From: Acuticoccus sp965213555
GTDB taxonomy: Bacteria; Pseudomonadota; Alphaproteobacteria; Rhizobiales; Amorphaceae
Reading direction: 5' to 3'
Assembly: GCF_965213555.1 (NCBI RefSeq)
Contig: NZ_OZ243890.1
Coordinates: forward strand, 2,976,001 to 3,040,000
DNA length: 64,000 bases
Shown: positions 53,361 through 63,705 of the stretch, piece after piece
Position numbering within the stretch: the stretch's first letter is position 1
Layout: each line of letters opens with the position of its first letter
Translations under genes and position numbers: made by a program
Notes under the pieces: generated by a model
What the model saw: the letters and a program-made list of their open reading frames with translations, nothing else
What the model was told of the DNA's origin: nothing
Databases searched by the model: none

Positions 53361-56300
53361 GCGACCTCCCACGTTGCGTCGGCGACGTCGCGCAGGACGT
53401 CCTCCACCGAGCCTTTGAACGCCTTGTCGATGCGGTGGAAGCCGCCTTGCTGCGGGAACGGCGGCTCGTCAAGCGCAGCGCGGTCGACGACGATGCGGGT
53501 CTTCATCTCCCTCACCGATCCGGGCGAGCCACTGGCGCTGCTTGTCGTCGAGCGCGCGGTCCTTGGCGACCTTGCGCACGGCACGATCCACACGTTCGGC
53601 ATAAGGGATGAGCGGGTCGCCGAGGGTGGCCTGACGGATAAAGCCAACGATCGAGGCGGCGATGTCCTCGTTGTTGGCGTCGCGCCACGCGGCCCGGAGG
53701 CTGTTGTCGGTGAACTGGTTTGCGTCGAGGGCTTGGCGTAGCTCGCGCAGGCTCTGGCGGGTGAGGTCGCGCGGGCGGGTCAGCACCGTCTGCATCGCGG
53801 CGATCTGGTTGGCGTTGTCGCGGACGAAGGCGGTGAAGGCGTCGATGAAGTCGGTGGGGCGGACGCCATCGCCGTAGCCGCGCACCACGTCGATGACCTC
53901 GTCGGCGCCGGTGTAGATCGGGACGATGCGGGGGGCGCCTCGGACGCCGTCGAAGTCGAAGAAGCGGCCAATGCCGGGCTTGTCGGCGACCCACCCGCGG
54001 GCCTCGGGGGCGGACTGGGTGCGTAACCGCTGCAGGGTAGTTTCGGGCGTTTCGCCGGTCTCGGCCTCGTACTGACGTCGCACTTCCTCGTGGAGGCGGT
54101 CGATCTTGCGCGCCAGCTTCACGATGATCCGGTCGAGGATCTCCTCCTGGTGTGGCTCGTCCTCGGATTGGGCGAGACCCTTGAAGAGCTCGTCGAAGGT
54201 GACCTTGGAGTTGACGACGACAAGCTTCATTTCGGTCGTCGGCTGCAACGTCGCGTAAAGGTTCACGGCGTCGTAGATCTGGAACGCCTTCTTCCCGATC
54301 TCAGGGCACAGGCGGGTCGCGCGACCGATCATATGGTCGTACAGGATACGTGACTTTACGCGGCGCAGGAATACGAGGTTGGTGATCTCCGGGACGTCGA
54401 TGCCGGTGGTGAGGAGGTCGACGGTTACGGCGATGCGAGGGTCGTTCTCGTTCTTGAACTTGCGGATCGTGTCGGACACGCGATCGACAGAACCGGTGAT
54501 CTTCTTGATGGCCGCTTCGTCGAGCGCGACACCCTGTGCGCGGTCGGCCTGCTTCAGCAGGTAGACGACCTCGTCGGCGTGCTTGTCGGACGCGGCGAAG
54601 ATGACGGTCTTGCCGACGTTGGGGTCAAGGACGTCGATCCGTTCGGCGAGCTCCTCGGCGACCACGCGGTTGAATTCGGGGGCGAGGACGCGGCGGTTGA
54701 AGTGCTCGACGGAGAAGCGAGCTTGTCGTCGAGGGTGGCGGTGTCGACCTCGCCGGTCTGCGGGTTGAAGGCCTCGATCGTCTCGCCGGGCTGGAACGTG
54801 ATGCCAGCCTTGCTGAGCGCGGTGGTGATGAGGTGCGGCGGGTCGTGGTCGACGAGCCATCCGTCGATCACCGCGTCGCGATAGCTGTAGCGGTAGATCG
54901 GCTGGCCGAAGATCTGCGCGGTATGAAGGGCGGGGGTCGCTGTGAGGCCGACCTTCACGGCGTCGAAGTACTCCAGCGCGCGGCGGTACTTCGAGACGTA
55001 GTCTTCCTGGCTGCGGAAGGTGAGCTCCGCGTCACTCATCTCGCGGTCGAGCAGGTAGCCGCGGTGGCACTCGTCGACTATGATAAGGTCGTACTGGTCG
55101 ACCGGTGGGCGTTCGTCCGGGGTGCGGGCGAGAACGCGCTGGACGAGGCTCTGAACGGTACAGACGTGGACGCGGACGTCGCGGTCGATGTCCCGGTCGG
55201 CGAGGCCTTTGAGGCCGAAGATGTCTGCGAATGTGCGCGCCCCGACCATCTTCGTCGTGTCGAATGCCTGTTCGGCCTGCTCGCCGAGCGTGCTTCGGTC
55301 GACGACGAAGCAAATGCGGTTGAACCGCTTGGCGTTGAGTAGGCGGTAGATCAGCGCGATGGAGAGCTTCGTCTTGCCTGTGCCGGTGGCCATCGCGATC
55401 AGCATCGCTCGGCGCCCTTCGGCGAGCTTCTCCTCGACAGCTTTGATCGCATCGATCTGGTAGTGCCGAAGTTGAAAGTCGAAGTTGAAGGATCTGCCCG
55501 CGAGCGTCGCTTCAGCACCCACCACGTCGATCTCGAGCTGCTCGGTCAGCCCCTCCGGTGTCGGCCAGCCCTCCAGCGGGCGGGCACCGTTCGTCGATCG
55601 CCGGACGTCACGGAACCAGATGCCGCTCTGGGTGTGGAACTGCGGGTAGTATCCGCGCCCATTCGTTGCGAAGACGAAGGGCACTTGGAAATCTTCCCAC
55701 GGCCCACCGGCAGCGGTGCCGCCGGTCGTCCACTGGACGCCGCGGGAATACCGCCCGGCCTGGTCCACGGCGGCTGCCACTTCGGTTCGTTTGCGCTTGG
55801 CTTCGACGAGACCGACGAGCTTCTCGCCAACGAACAGTGCGAAGTCGGCAGGGCCGTTCGCGGTCGGCCACTCCGCGATGGCGAGGTTGCGGTTGCACTG
55901 CTGCCGGGTGCCCTCAGAGTACCGCAGCTTCACGGTGTCCGCGTCCCAACCGGCTGTCCGAAGCTGCTCGTCGACAATCAGACGGGTGTCGGCTTCGTCG
56001 AGGTCGAGGCTGCGGGCCGCCTGTGCCGCGGCGGCAGCGAAGGCGATGCGTTCGTCCGTGGTCGGCTCGGTTGTCGCCCGTCGTTCGGCCTCCAGCGCAA
56101 GCTCTTCGAGGATCTGCCGTTCTTCCTCAGCCTGGGTGGCTCGCTCTTCAGCGGACAGCCGGGCGGTCGAAGCCTCCTCCATCGCACTCATGGCCCGCGC
56201 GGCCTGGCCCTCCGCTGCGGCGAGGCGCTCCTGAAGTTCGGCGATCGCCTCCTTCAGCTCCGCGCTGTCGTCCGCCCGTGCCGGCGGAGGGACGAACGCG

Positions 56301-56698
56301 ATCGTGAGGTCCGGCTTGTTCGTCACGCTGGCGCGCAGCCAGACCCCGAGGCGGTGGCAGAGCTTCAACGCGTCGAATGCCTCCCGACGCTCGCCGTGCA
56401 GGTCGTGGACGGCTGTGTTGCCGGCCTTGCGGATGCGATGAAGCGCGTCGATCAGCTCACGTGGGAGGATGCTCGCGGACTGGATCTTCCGCAGGGTATC
56501 GACAAACGCTTCGCCGGGAGAAAGCTCGATGCCGGACCGCTCTGCGACCACCGCCGCCAGACGCTCGGCAAACTGTCTCGTCTTGATGAGCGCTGTGTTC
56601 GGATCGTCCGCGAAGTACGCCTCAGCGCGCGCGCCGAGGAAGGCGAGCGACGGATCGAACTCCTCGATATGAGCAAAATTGCCGATCGGGTTCGGCAT
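53357..56698 (-). pseudogene. hsdR: Type I restriction endonuclease/translocase subunit, two frameshifts
   Basis: ATG 56698. Order: DUF4145-like domain (1-120), coiled coil (140-210), PD-(D/E)xK nuclease with D285, E299, K301 (LVEAKRK), translocase Walker A ATGTGKT at 437-443, DECH box (IIVDECHRGY), LTATPA. At about 54720, after TLDDKLA, the frame shifts and the second RecA domain follows (VKSRILYDHMIGRATRLCPE). At about 53510 it shifts again, leaving the C-terminal domain (KTRIVVDRAALDEPPFPQQGG) in a third frame that ends at 53357. First gene of the hsdR-hsdM-hsdS operon. Translation stops soon after the first shift, so restriction is lost. Confidence 0.9.
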
Positions 56699-57208
56699 GG
56701 GCGGGATGGCTTCTCGACGCGAGCATGAGTTGAGGCAGGATCATGGCCGCGCCCTTGGATATACGCAACAATTCCTCTTTGGGGTGCCGTCCCGGCTACC
56801 GTGTAAGGTCGCAAGCTGTTGACCTCCAGGCGCGAGATAACAGCTTTGGAGAACTGACGCACTCAGAGAGCCTTGAATCGCGAAAAAGCAGACCCCCGAG
56901 GTCAACAGTTTAAATGCCAGGCTGGCGGGACTTCTGCGGGTCTCAGCGGCTACGTGAGGAGCGGAGAAACAGTCCAAATGCGCTGATGGCGGAGGGAGAG
57001 GAGCTCGAACTGTAGATTATAGAGCGGGGAGTTGCCAGTGTGGTGGTCTCGCCCGCACTGCGGACTGGACTTCCGCCCTGTAGAACGCGGTAGTGCGAGC
57101 GGCGGCGAGAGAGGGGTTGAGCCTCGCCGCCTGCCCTGGCAGACCTTGTCTCCGGGGCTTGGGTGGTGGGACCGGGCGTGGTGCCGGGTCCGGAAGGAGA
57201 ACCACCTC
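56699..57208. other. Long non-coding region upstream of hsdR and DUF3489
   Basis: 510 bp between divergent genes, with no convincing gene. It should hold the hsd promoter. Near the DUF3489 side, GGACC (57169-57173) and GGTCC (57187-57191) can pair around a GC-rich loop directly before the AAGGAGA ribosome site of DUF3489. Confidence 0.45.
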
Positions 57209-57568
57209 ATGGCGAGAACGAAGTCTGCTCCGAAGTCCGCGGCGCGGGAGAAGGCGAGCGCGCCGCGCAAATCCGGCGCCCGGGCGACCGCAGCGGCGCG
57301 GCAAGCGCAGGGCGCCGCCGCGGAGGTGCAACGAGCAGCAGCGACGACTTCCATCCAACCCTCACGGCCGGGCGGCAAGCTCGGGATGTTCGTCGAGCGA
57401 CTGGCGACCGATGCCGGCGCCACCATCCTCGAGCTGGCCGCGGCGACGGGTTGGCAAAGGCACACGGTTCACGGCGCGCTCAGTAGACTTCGCTCGCGCG
57501 GCTTCGCCATGCGCCTCGACAGCGTCGGCGGCCGGAAGGCGTACCGGCTCGTTCGGTCGGAGGCCTGA
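57209..57568 (+). CDS. DUF3489 domain protein
   Basis: 119 residues from the ATG at 57209, which follows AAGGAGA. A Lys/Arg/Ala-rich, probably disordered N-terminal half (1-55) precedes a small winged-helix-like DUF3489 domain (GGKLGMFVERLATDAGATILELAAATGWQRHTVHGALSRLRSRGF, ending in RKAYRLV). The fold suggests DNA binding. These proteins are usually the first gene of a DUF3489-DUF2924-serine recombinase module in alphaproteobacterial mobile islands, as here; role probably in regulating or directing recombination, unproven. Confidence 0.88.
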   Translation: MARTKSAPKSAAREKASAPRKSGARATAAARQAQGAAAEVQRAAATTSIQPSRPGGKLGMFVERLATDAGATILELAAATGWQRHTVHGALSRLRSRGFAMRLDSVGGRKAYRLVRSEA

Positions 57569-57571
57569 ACC

Positions 57572-58103
57572 GTGACGAACAGCGACGGAGCTGCGCGCCG
57601 ACGCGGCTCCGCGGCGAGCAGTCTGGCGGCAGATCTCGCTGCTCTCTCGCATCGGACGTACCCCGACCTCCAGGCCGAGTGGCGGCGGCTCTACCGCTCG
57701 CCGCCGCCGAAGCAGACCAGTCGCGACCTTCTGAGCTGGGGATCGCCTGGAGGCTCCAGGAGAAGGCGCTCGGTGGCCTGGCGCCGGCGGGACGGCGGCA
57801 GCTCGCCGCTGTCGCCGACACGCTGGGCACGGACGGGGACATCGCGACGCCCCGAGCCGTCGCGCCCAAGGCCGGCGCAAGGCTGGTGCGCGAATGGAAC
57901 GGCGAGACCCGCGACGTCCTGGTGCTGGAGGACGGCTTCCGCTGGCGGGGAAAGACCTGGCCCTCGCTGTCAGCCATCGCGCTGCAGATCACGGGGCGCG
58001 CTGGTCGGGGCCTCGCTTCTTCGGCATCGCTCCGAGCCGCAACAGAGGCGCAGCCGACCGGAACCCTCGACCCGCCGACGCCACGGCTCTGACCGATGGC
58101 TAG
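57572..58103 (+). pseudogene. DUF2924 domain protein, two frameshifts
   Basis: GTG 57572 starts with SLAADLAALSHRTYPDLQAEWRRLYRSPPPK; at about 57725 the frame changes to ELGIAWRLQEKALGGL, GARLVREWNGETRDVLVLEDGFRWRGKTWPSLSAIALQITG; at about 57995 it changes again to RWSGPRFFGI and a tail ending at 58103. The family normally reads straight through these blocks (REWNG and WSGPRFFG are its hallmarks). Middle member of the DUF3489-DUF2924-recombinase module; function unknown, and disabled here unless the shifts are artefacts. Confidence 0.8.
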
Positions 58104-59841
58104 GCGGGCGCTGCTGGTAGGCGGCAACGGCATGGCGCGGGTTCGCTGCGCCATCTACACCCGCAAGTCCTCCGGGGAGGGACTTGAGCAAGCCTTCAAC
58201 TCGCTCGATGCGCAGCGCGAAACCTGCGAGGCCTACGTCTTCAGCCAGAAGCACGAGGGCTGGATCGTCCTGCCGCAGATGTACGACGACGGCGGGATCT
58301 CCGGGGGTACGCTCGAGCGCTCGGCGCTCCAGCGGCTGCTGGCCGACATCGGTGCCGGCAAGGTCGACACCGTCGTGGTCTACAAGGTGGACCGCCTCAC
58401 CCGCTCACTGTCCGACTTCGCCAAGATCGTCGAGGTGTTCGAGCGGCATGGGGTCACCTTCGTCTCCGTCACTCAGTCGTTCAACACCACGACTTCGATG
58501 GGCCGGCTGACGCTCAACATGCTCCTGTCGTTCGCCCAGTTCGAGCGCGAGGTCGCGGGCGAGCGCATCCGCGACAAGATCGCCGCCTCGAAGAAGAAGG
58601 GCATGTGGATGGGCGGCCTGCCGCCGCTCGGCTACGACGTCGCCGACCGCAAGCTCGTGGTCAACGAGGCGGAGGCGGAGACGGTCCGACACATCTTCCG
58701 CCGCTACGCCGAGCTTGGCTCGGTTCGGACCCTGCAGGCCGAGATCGACGACGCCAGCATCTCGAGCAAGCGCCGCACCGACCGGTTCTGCCGCGAGACC
58801 GGCGGCAAGCCGCTGTCCCGCGGGACGCTGTACCTCATGCTGCAAAACCAGCTCTACCGCGGCGAGATCGTCCACAAGGGGACGAGCTACCCCGGCGAGC
58901 ACGAAGCCATCGTCGACGACGCGCTCTGGAACGAGGTCCAGGCGCAACTGGCCGGCAACCGGGTCGAACGGCAGAGCGGCGCCCGCGCCGCCGAGCCCAG
59001 CCTTCTCGTCGGCCTCGTCTACGACGAGCGCGGCGAGCGGATGACGCCGACCCACGCCAATAAGAAGGGCACGCTCTACCGGTACTACGTCAGCCACAAC
59101 CTGATCCGGCGCGGACGTCCTACGGACGGTCAGACCGGGCGACGGGTACCCGCGGGCGAACTCGAAGCTCTGGTCGAGCGGCGCATTAGCATCTTCTTCA
59201 CCGACGAAGCTGCGCTCCACGCTGCCCTTGAGCCTGTGGCGAGGGCCTCGAACCGACGTCTCGCCATGGTGAGCGAGGCGGCCCGGGTCGTCGAGCGATG
59301 GCCGAGCCTGACGCCATCCGACAGGCGCGCGCTGCTGCAACAGCTCGTCGGTCGCATCGAGATCGGTCCGGAGAGCATTGAGGTGGCCTTGCTGTGCGGG
59401 TCGCTGGTGCAGCTTCTCGGTCGCAGTGCCGCGAAGGCGCATCCGGGCCCTGATCCGAGGAACGCCGCGCCGATCGTCCTCGGCATCTCGATCCAGCTTC
59501 GGCGGGCGGGCCAGGAGATGCGGCTCCTCGTCGACGGCGCAGACGATCGACCCCTGTCGCCCGATCGCAGCCTGCTGCGCCTCCTCGGCCAAGCGCACCA
59601 CTTCCGCGACGTGGTCATGCGCGGCAACGGCGCCTCCATCGGGACGTTGGCCGCTGAGATCAGCGTCAGTTGGTCCTACCTCATGCGCGTTCTGAAGCTC
59701 AGCTTTCTATCGTCGAAAGCGGTCGCGGCGATCCTCGAGGGCCGACAGCCGTCGGTGCTCAACGCAGCGTCCCTCACCCGCCAAGCCGATCAGCTTCCTC
59801 TGGAGTGGACCGCCCAGGCCAAGCAGCTCGGCATGCTCTGA
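58096..59841 (+). CDS. Large serine recombinase (site-specific integrase)
   Basis: 581 residues. Resolvase catalytic domain (about 16-165) with the nucleophile Ser25 in YTRKSSGEG, plus DDGGISGGTLERSALQRLLAD and VYKVDRLTRSL. Then the recombinase domain (PLGYDVADRKLVVNEAEAE, RGTLYLMLQNQLYRGEIVHK) and a C-terminal region. The zinc-ribbon position (LLVGLVYDERGERMTPTH) has no cysteines, as in many alphaproteobacterial members. Start given at ATG 58096; ATG 58132 is closer to the domain start. All key arginines appear present, so it may be active. Located 296 bp from tRNA-Gln, the presumed boundary of the island. Confidence 0.92.
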   Translation: MARRALLVGGNGMARVRCAIYTRKSSGEGLEQAFNSLDAQRETCEAYVFSQKHEGWIVLPQMYDDGGISGGTLERSALQRLLADIGAGKVDTVVVYKVDRLTRSLSDFAKIVEVFERHGVTFVSVTQSFNTTTSMGRLTLNMLLSFAQFEREVAGERIRDKIAASKKKGMWMGGLPPLGYDVADRKLVVNEAEAETVRHIFRRYAELGSVRTLQAEIDDASISSKRRTDRFCRETGGKPLSRGTLYLMLQNQLYRGEIVHKGTSYPGEHEAIVDDALWNEVQAQLAGNRVERQSGARAAEPSLLVGLVYDERGERMTPTHANKKGTLYRYYVSHNLIRRGRPTDGQTGRRVPAGELEALVERRISIFFTDEAALHAALEPVARASNRRLAMVSEAARVVERWPSLTPSDRRALLQQLVGRIEIGPESIEVALLCGSLVQLLGRSAAKAHPGPDPRNAAPIVLGISIQLRRAGQEMRLLVDGADDRPLSPDRSLLRLLGQAHHFRDVVMRGNGASIGTLAAEISVSWSYLMRVLKLSFLSSKAVAAILEGRQPSVLNAASLTRQADQLPLEWTAQAKQLGML

Positions 59842-60137
59842 GCTCGCCGCACTTCGAAGCCACCTCGCAAGACCAGACCTTCGGACCTGCAGACGCAGGG
59901 AGAATCCTGCTCTTATCGAAGGTACGGCCGCGTGCGCGGATGGGGCGACTCAACCAGACAGTGAGACCACCGAAACCGACCTAGGAGACGGTGGCCCCGT
60001 CAGACGCGGTGTGCGGAACCAGTGCGCTCCGATGGACCCGGCGCGACGCGCGTGCGCACCGCTAAGCCCGCCACGTCCGCGGTTTTTCGAAGCGCTTCGC
60101 AACATCGCAGAGCCAACCTAAATCAACGGCTGAGGAC

Positions 60138-60211
60138 TGGCTGGGGGACCAGGATTCGAACCTGGACTAACGGAGTCAGAGTCCGCTGTTCTACCGTTAA
60201 ACTATCCCCCA
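60138..60211 (-). tRNA. tRNA-Gln (anticodon CTG)
   Basis: 74 nt including the encoded CCA. Acceptor arms TGGGGGA and TCCCCCA pair fully, anticodon stem GCGGA/TCCGT encloses the loop CTCTGAC (anticodon CTG), and the T-arm is CCAGG-TTCGAAT-CCTGG. Discriminator base G. Boundary of the recombinase-bearing island; no second copy of its 3' end was seen elsewhere in the window. Confidence 0.95.
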
Positions 60212-60667
60212 ACAGCTTGGCATGCGACCGCAGACGACCGAGCATCGGAGGCGGCACCTCTAGGCCGCGCTGTAGCCTTGGTCAACCGTCGCCTGCGGGG
60301 CTCTGCGCCGAGCCGTCCCCTCGTGCGCCATGCCCGCGGTCCTGGCCCGCGGCCGACGCCGTCCCGTCCGCTTCGAACACCCTGACGACCTCGGGGCGGA
60401 ACAGGGCGACACGGCCACCGCACCGCTCCCACCGGCTGGTCTCGCCGACGAACTCGGCGACGAGGCGGTTTGCTGGTTCCTCGCCCACCTCGCGCAGGCG
60501 CCCGGCTTGCTCAAAGCGGCCCGGCGTTCATGACGACGAGCCGTCGGCGGGTCGCCGCCGCCTCGGCCCCGTCGTCGAGCGTCCTCGCCTGCCGTCGGTG
60601 ACAGCCGCTCCTGGGCCGACCTCCCGCGTCGTCACCGCTTGGCGTGAACGAGGACGCGGCACCGGGC
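60212..60667. other. Non-coding region after tRNA-Gln
   Basis: 456 bp. Should contain the tRNA promoter. Short open frames exist on both strands; the most protein-like is on the reverse strand at 60282-60488 (RLVAEFVGETSRWERCGGRV), which lacks a ribosome site and is not recognised. Nothing convincing. Confidence 0.4.
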
Positions 60668-61639
60668 TCACGGTTCGGCGCGCCGCGCCTTCATGGCAAA
60701 CGCGGCGACGAACGACCGGATGGGCAGGCGACCCGTGGCGACGAGGTAGCCGCCCGCCGCCAGCCGGTAGGCCGCGAGGGGAACAAGGGAGGGGCGCAGG
60801 TGCTTGAGCGTCGCGAACATGACGCCTGGCCAGTAGCGCGACATCTCTCGCACCCGGCTCCGCCGGTCCCGGGTCAACGACCGATGACCGAACAGCGGCG
60901 TCCTCGTCATGAGGGCGCGCCGCGCCGCCTTGTAGGCGCGGAACGCATAGTCGGCGTCCTCACCGCCCGGTAGCGGAGAGCCGAGGCCGAGCCGCTCGTC
61001 GATGAGGCCGACCTTCTTCGCGCAGCGTCCGGTCAGGACGATGGTGATCATCCCGGAACGGCGCATGACGTCGACGGCGCTGGGCTGCTCGTAGCGCGCC
61101 GCCAGACGCGCGTCCGACGTCGCCGGTTCGTCATCGTACCACACGAAGAGGACGTCCGCGGCCCGCGTCCTGCTCACCTCGACGAGGTGCGCCACGGACC
61201 CGTGTGGGTACCAGGCGTCGTCGTCGGGGAAGAACAGGTGGTCGTCGTCGGCAAGGACCAGCGATCGCAGGACCTCGTTGCGCGCGGTGGCGGCGGGGAG
61301 GGCCCGTGGAACGGTCTGCCAGGCGATGGTCGGATAGCGCGCACGTAACGCCTCGGGCACGGCAGTCGCGCATTGCAACAGGACGCCGATCCGAAGGTGA
61401 CTGACCGTCGATGCTTGCTCCGCCAAGGAGTCCAAGCACCGCAACAAAAGCTCGACCGGTCGTCGGCCGAGCTGGTGCGTCACTACGGCGTAAACTGCCA
61501 CCAAACCAACTCGAGTGCCATTTGGCGAACCCTCATGGCTGCCCGCGGGGCGGCGGTCAACGGGCGGACATACTCCTTTGCCACATTGACGCTTGAACAC
61601 GCCAAGATTGTAAGGCAGAAGTGCGGCGCGACGGGGCAT
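60668..61639 (-). CDS. Glycosyltransferase family 2
   Basis: Inverting GT-A glycosyltransferase, up to 323 residues. VGLVAVYAVVTHQLGRRPVE opens the Rossmann-like domain, and LADDDHLFFPDDDAWYPHGS carries the acidic nucleotide-sugar and metal site. GGEDADYAFRAYKAARRAL (ED-Y element) supplies the base. The first ~42 residues from the ATG at 61639 are basic and not typical; the GTG at 61501 is a likely alternative start. Divergent from the sugar transferase gene. Likely adds a sugar to a surface polysaccharide. Confidence 0.82.
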   Translation of the reverse strand: MPRRAALLPYNLGVFKRQCGKGVCPPVDRRPAGSHEGSPNGTRVGLVAVYAVVTHQLGRRPVELLLRCLDSLAEQASTVSHLRIGVLLQCATAVPEALRARYPTIAWQTVPRALPAATARNEVLRSLVLADDDHLFFPDDDAWYPHGSVAHLVEVSRTRAADVLFVWYDDEPATSDARLAARYEQPSAVDVMRRSGMITIVLTGRCAKKVGLIDERLGLGSPLPGGEDADYAFRAYKAARRALMTRTPLFGHRSLTRDRRSRVREMSRYWPGVMFATLKHLRPSLVPLAAYRLAAGGYLVATGRLPIRSFVAAFAMKARRAEP

Positions 61640-61752
61640 CGTCGGGCGCGCGTTCGCACGCGTGACCGGTCACCGCGCCGATCGCCGGTTGGTTTGCAGC
61701 TCGCCCATCCGCGGCTCGACCGCATCGAAGTTGTCCTCAGCCAGGGGCCGAT

Positions 61753-62454
61753 GTGTCACAGCGATCATTGACAAGCGATGTTGCCATTTATAGTAGTAAC
61801 CTGACTGCTGTCCGGCCTGTCATCGAGGATCGGTCCGTTGTTGTCGAAGGTGCCAACGAATACCTCACATCCGGCCTCAAGCGCATGATTGACGTGGCCG
61901 GCTCGGGCCTCCTCATCCTGCTCGCGTCGCCGCTGCTCCTCGTCACGATGCTCGCGATCGCCGTCACCTCGCCGGGCCCGGTGTTCTACCTGCAGATGCG
62001 GACCGGCCGGGGTGGCCGTCCGTTCCGCATGGTGAAGTTCCGTTCGATGGTGGTCGACGCCGAACGGGAGGGCTTCCGGCAGGCGAGCAAGGGGGACCCG
62101 CGCATCACCCCGGTCGGCCGGCTCATCCGACGGTTCAGCGTCGACGAGGTGCCGCAGCTGTTCAACGTGTTCGTCGGCGACATGTCGCTGGTCGGGCCGC
62201 GTCCCCATCCGCTCGCCCTTGATGCGCTCTACGTCAACCTCATCCCGAACTACCACCGGCGGTTCGAGGCCATCCCCGGGATGACGGGGCTCGCGCAGGT
62301 CAACGGCGCCCGAGGCGAGACGCCGACCGTGCACCACATGGCGCAGCGCCTCGACTACGACCTCCAATACCTGCGCACCTCGTCCCTGCTGTGCGACCTG
62401 CGCATCCTGCTGAGCACGATCCGTGAAGTGGTCGGCTCGGCGCACGCCCATTGA
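61753..62454 (+). CDS. Sugar-phosphate transferase for polysaccharide initiation (monotopic PGT)
   Basis: 233 residues. One membrane segment (VAGSGLLILLASPLLLVTML) followed by the bacterial sugar transferase domain: SPGPVFYLQMRTGRGGRPFRM, KFRSM, the catalytic Asp-Glu pair in RFSVDEVPQLFNV, VGPRPH, and GMTGLAQVNG. It transfers a sugar phosphate from UDP-sugar to undecaprenyl phosphate at the inner membrane, the first step of a surface polysaccharide. Only the small catalytic core is present, without the WbaP-type N-terminal helices. GTG start at 61753; 247-bp after the GT2 GTG. Followed directly by GT9. Confidence 0.92.
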   Translation: MSQRSLTSDVAIYSSNLTAVRPVIEDRSVVVEGANEYLTSGLKRMIDVAGSGLLILLASPLLLVTMLAIAVTSPGPVFYLQMRTGRGGRPFRMVKFRSMVVDAEREGFRQASKGDPRITPVGRLIRRFSVDEVPQLFNVFVGDMSLVGPRPHPLALDALYVNLIPNYHRRFEAIPGMTGLAQVNGARGETPTVHHMAQRLDYDLQYLRTSSLLCDLRILLSTIREVVGSAHAH

Positions 62455-62456
62455 GC

Positions 62457-63704
62457 ATGCCTTCCCGGAGCGCAACGGGGGTCGAGGCCTTGCGGCGGAC
62501 CCCGAATGGCGGTGGTGGGCGACCTCACGATGAGGGGCACGTGATCGTCGATCGGGCGGTGCGGCGCGTCCTTGTGTGGCGCCAGGGCACGCTCGGCGAC
62601 ACGATCGTCGCGCTGCCGAGCCTGCACCTCGTCGCCCGCGCCTTCCCGCAGGCGGAGCGACGGCTGCTCAGCGATCAGATCACCAACGCGAACATTGCTC
62701 CGGCCGCACGGCTCCTGCTCGAGCCGGGCCTCGTCCACGGCGTCGTCGCGTACCCGAGCCAGACCCGCGCGCCGTCGGCCCTGGCTGGCGTCGGGCGCGC
62801 AGTGCGTGCCTTCGCGCCCGAGGTCGTCGTCTACCTGGTCGAGGGGCGCACGTGGCGCCAGCGCGTGCGCGACCGCGCGTTCCTTCGACTGTGCGGGGTG
62901 CGGCGCGTGATCGGCGCTGGCCTGTTCGACGACGCGTCGCGCAACCGCATCCTCGGCGACGGACCGCTCGTGGAGGCGGAGGCGAAGCGCCTGGCACGCT
63001 CGCTCGCCGCGCTCGGGCGTATGCCGCTCGACGCCGACACGAGCTGGGACCTCGGGCTCACCGCGGCGGAGCACGCCGCCGCGGCCGCAGCGCTCGCGCC
63101 TCTCGGGGGCACGCCGTTCGTCGCCTTCAGCCTCGGCACCAAGTGGCAGCCCAACGACTACACGGACGACAACTGGCGCCGGGTCCTCGCCAGGGCCGGC
63201 GAGCGCTGCGCCGGCATCGCGCTGGTCGCGTTCGGCGCCCCCAACGAGCAGGTGCGCTCGGCGGACGTCCTTGCCGCCTGGCCCGGGGAGACGCTGAACC
63301 TGTGCGGTGCCCTCGCCGTGCGGGAGAGCGCTGCGGCCCTCACGCAAGCCCTCGCCTTCGCCGGTCACGACAGCGGACCCATGCACATGGCCGCCGCCGT
63401 CGCCGTGCCGTGCGTGTGCGTCTTCAGCGGGCGCAACCCGCCAGGGCAATGGTACCCGCGCGGCGCCGGCCACACGATCTTCTACAACGACGTCTCGTGT
63501 GCCCCCTGCGGCCTCACCGTGTGCCGGGCGGAGGGCAAGCGCTGCATCCTCTCGGTGCCGGCCCGTGAGGTCGGCGACGCCCTCGCCGCGACCTCGAACG
63601 CCGCGCTGGCGCGACGTGCAGCATCGGCTCGCCCAACCGCACGTCGGCGCGACGGCGCCGCGGTGCGCGGACGCAGCATCGAGCGGGCCGTGGCGGGGCG
63701 CTGA
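62457..63704 (+). CDS. Glycosyltransferase family 9 (heptosyltransferase-like)
   Basis: About 415 residues. RVLVWRQGTLGDTIVALPSLHLVARAFP is the N-terminal Rossmann start of ADP-heptose transferases; the C-terminal domain has FSLGTKWQPNDY and the nucleotide-sugar motif AGHDSGPMHMAAAVAVPCVCVF. Start at ATG 62457, with a GTG near 62541 closer to the domain; the Arg/Ser/Ala-rich last ~45 residues are unusual. Two bases after the sugar transferase stop. With the following GmhA-like gene this points to heptose-containing glycans. Confidence 0.9.
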   Translation: MPSRSATGVEALRRTPNGGGGRPHDEGHVIVDRAVRRVLVWRQGTLGDTIVALPSLHLVARAFPQAERRLLSDQITNANIAPAARLLLEPGLVHGVVAYPSQTRAPSALAGVGRAVRAFAPEVVVYLVEGRTWRQRVRDRAFLRLCGVRRVIGAGLFDDASRNRILGDGPLVEAEAKRLARSLAALGRMPLDADTSWDLGLTAAEHAAAAAALAPLGGTPFVAFSLGTKWQPNDYTDDNWRRVLARAGERCAGIALVAFGAPNEQVRSADVLAAWPGETLNLCGALAVRESAAALTQALAFAGHDSGPMHMAAAVAVPCVCVFSGRNPPGQWYPRGAGHTIFYNDVSCAPCGLTVCRAEGKRCILSVPAREVGDALAATSNAALARRAASARPTARRRDGAAVRGRSIERAVAGR

Positions 63705-63705
63705 G

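Noticed and set aside
60138..60211. Attachment-site duplication of the tRNA-Gln 3' end
   Set aside because: No second copy of the tRNA 3' sequence was found by eye near 39-41 kb or 56-58 kb.
60282..60488. Small reverse-strand gene after tRNA-Gln
   Set aside because: Some protein-like stretches, but no ribosome site, an upstream stop and no recognised family; random open frames are common at this GC content.
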